Shown here: positions 62,976 to 64,000 of the stretch, one piece after another
Layout: each line of letters begins with the position of its first letter
How positions within the stretch are numbered: the stretch's first letter is position 1
Position numbers and translations under genes: made by a program
Source of the DNA: an uncultured Caryophanales bacterium
GTDB lineage: Bacteria > Bacillota_I > Bacilli_A > RF39 > UBA660
Direction of reading: 5' to 3'
DNA: 64,000 bases
NCBI GenBank assembly: GCA_905206805.1
Contig: CAJLIR010000001.1
Location: forward strand, 124,001-188,000
Notes under the pieces: model-generated
Seen by the model: only the letters and a program-made list of their open reading frames with translations
Databases searched by the model: none
Told to the model about the DNA's origin: nothing

Positions 62976-64000
62976 TTAATCCATTAATTCATTTTCTAAT
63001 GTCTCAAGTGGTTCATCAGTTAATAATGGAACTTCTAAATCAAAATCGGCTTTACGATACTTTTTAGCACCAGTTCCAGCTGGAATTAATTTTCCAATAA
63101 TAACATTTTCTTTTAAACCATTTAAATAATCAACTTTTCCATGAATTGCTGCATCTGTTAAAATTCTTGTTGTTTCTTGGAATGAAGCAGCAGATAAGAA
63201 TGAATCTGTTTCAAGAGAAGCTTTGGTAATACCTAATAATACTGGTCTACCAGTAGCTGGTCTTTTTCCTTCAAGAATAAGTTTCTTATTTACATCAGTA
63301 AAATGATTAATATTAACCATTGTTCCAGGTAAATATAATGAGTCACCTGAATTAATGATTTTAATTTTTGAAATCATACGTTTTGCCATTACTTCAACGT
63401 GTTTATCACTGATATCAACACCTTGAGAACGATAAACTTTTTGAATTTCTAATAAAATATATTGTTGAACAGTTATTGGGTCAGTTACAACTAATAATTC
63501 TTTTGGAGAAATTGCACCATGAGATAAACGTTGTCCTGCTTTTACTTCAGTACCAACTTCAACTGCTAATTTTGCTCCATAGTTTGTTGTATGTTTTCTA
63601 ACTTCTACATCGTTTTTAACAGATATAACAAATTTACCATTTTCTTCATCAATAGCAGTTACAACACCATTAATTTCAGATATTGTTGCTTTACCTTTTG
63701 GATTACGCGCCTCAAATAATTCTTGAACACGAGGTAAACCTTGAGTAATATCGTCTCCGGCAACTCCACCAGTATTGAATGTACGCATTGTAAGCTGTGT
63801 ACCTGGTTCACCAATTGATTGAGCAGCCATAATACCTACTGCTTCACCAGTTTCAACAATAGAACCTGTTGCTAAGTTACGTCCATAACATTTTTGACAA
63901 ACACCATGTTCTAATTTACAAGTTAAAACTGTTCTAATTGGAACTTTAGTGATACCAGCTGCTGTAATTTTATTAGCAATTTGTTCTGTTACATAAGTAT
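62976..64000 (-). CDS. rpoC: RNA polymerase beta' subunit, 3' part
   Basis: C-terminal part of the catalytic RNA polymerase subunit; the frame is open to the end of the window, so the gene begins beyond it. Visible parts are the zinc-binding CKLEHGVCQKCYG, then GIMAAQSIGEPGTQLTMRTFNTGGVAG (trigger-loop region), ITQGLPRVQELFEARNPKG and the C-terminal clamp segments. It ends with the acidic tail TDEPLETLENELMD. Internal Met codons, such as that at 63830, are not starts. It stands upstream of its own terminator. Confidence 0.97.
   Translation of the reverse strand, partial: TYVTEQIANKITAAGITKVPIRTVLTCKLEHGVCQKCYGRNLATGSIVETGEAVGIMAAQSIGEPGTQLTMRTFNTGGVAGDDITQGLPRVQELFEARNPKGKATISEINGVVTAIDEENGKFVISVKNDVEVRKHTTNYGAKLAVEVGTEVKAGQRLSHGAISPKELLVVTDPITVQQYILLEIQKVYRSQGVDISDKHVEVMAKRMISKIKIINSGDSLYLPGTMVNINHFTDVNKKLILEGKRPATGRPVLLGITKASLETDSFLSAASFQETTRILTDAAIHGKVDYLNGLKENVIIGKLIPAGTGAKKYRKADFDLEVPLLTDEPLETLENELMD

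Overview
The window reads as a chromosomal stretch of a very AT-rich Gram-positive bacterium of the Firmicutes/Bacilli type, possibly one of the small-genome gut Bacilli related to RF39 or Erysipelotrichia (lineage is inference). The basis is LexA with Bacillus-type SOS boxes, an RNase J family protein, a suf cluster, a ParC-type topoisomerase, a LytR-CpsA-Psr wall protein and a glmS ribozyme. TGA is a genuine stop: it ends sufD, the PssE-like gene, the flippase and the relaxase, in two cases inside ATGA start/stop overlaps. The standard code therefore applies.

Region 1 (1-18.9 kb) is mostly housekeeping: transketolase, a divergent SOS pair (lexA and a 45-codon membrane peptide sharing two LexA boxes), an RNase J paralogue with degraded metal ligands, a compact sufC-sufD-sufS operon, a HIT protein, two paralogous coiled-coil proteins, parC, an LCP protein and a DUF2130 protein. 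A 103-aa protein carrying only the N-terminal third of a ClpP fold closes it.

Region 2 (18.9-29.3 kb) is accessory. It holds a small SSB with a translationally overlapping helix-turn-helix protein, two damaged small genes (an in-frame TGA and a homopolymer frameshift), an ASCH protein, a restriction-modification pair (endonuclease with a duplicated catalytic domain, and a methyltransferase with two fused catalytic modules), a two-gene module of unknown function with a HEPN-like R-x4-H motif, and a membrane protein.

Region 3 (about 29.4-40.0 kb) is an integrative mobilizable element. It has a tyrosine integrase, a MobV relaxase with a structured oriT-like leader, a RepA-like ATPase, small DNA-binding proteins and an XRE regulator. 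Its cargo is a HerA ATPase plus DUF4297/Cap4-like nuclease pair (a probable anti-phage system), a P-loop kinase and an ABC-F protein with its own leader peptide. Att-like ends with matching arm repeats bracket it. The right end lies in the terminator of a small RNA next to recG. The left end also carries arm repeats of a different kind, suggesting tandem insertion of unrelated elements at one site. Two small RNAs with C-rich single-stranded segments flank recG.

Region 4 (42.4-60.1 kb) is a cell-surface polysaccharide locus, almost all on the minus strand: a GtrB-like transferase, two polytopic DUF6056-like proteins interleaved with PssD/PssE-like subunits, several glycosyltransferases, an acyltransferase, a Wzy-like polymerase fused to a GT2 domain, a Wzx-like flippase and a polysaccharide deacetylase. 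It is interrupted by an IS110-family remnant whose leader looks like a bridge RNA.

Region 5 (60.1-64 kb) holds the glmS ribozyme and glmS, which supplies amino sugar for the locus, then a hemolysin III family protein and the 3' end of rpoC, which runs off the window.
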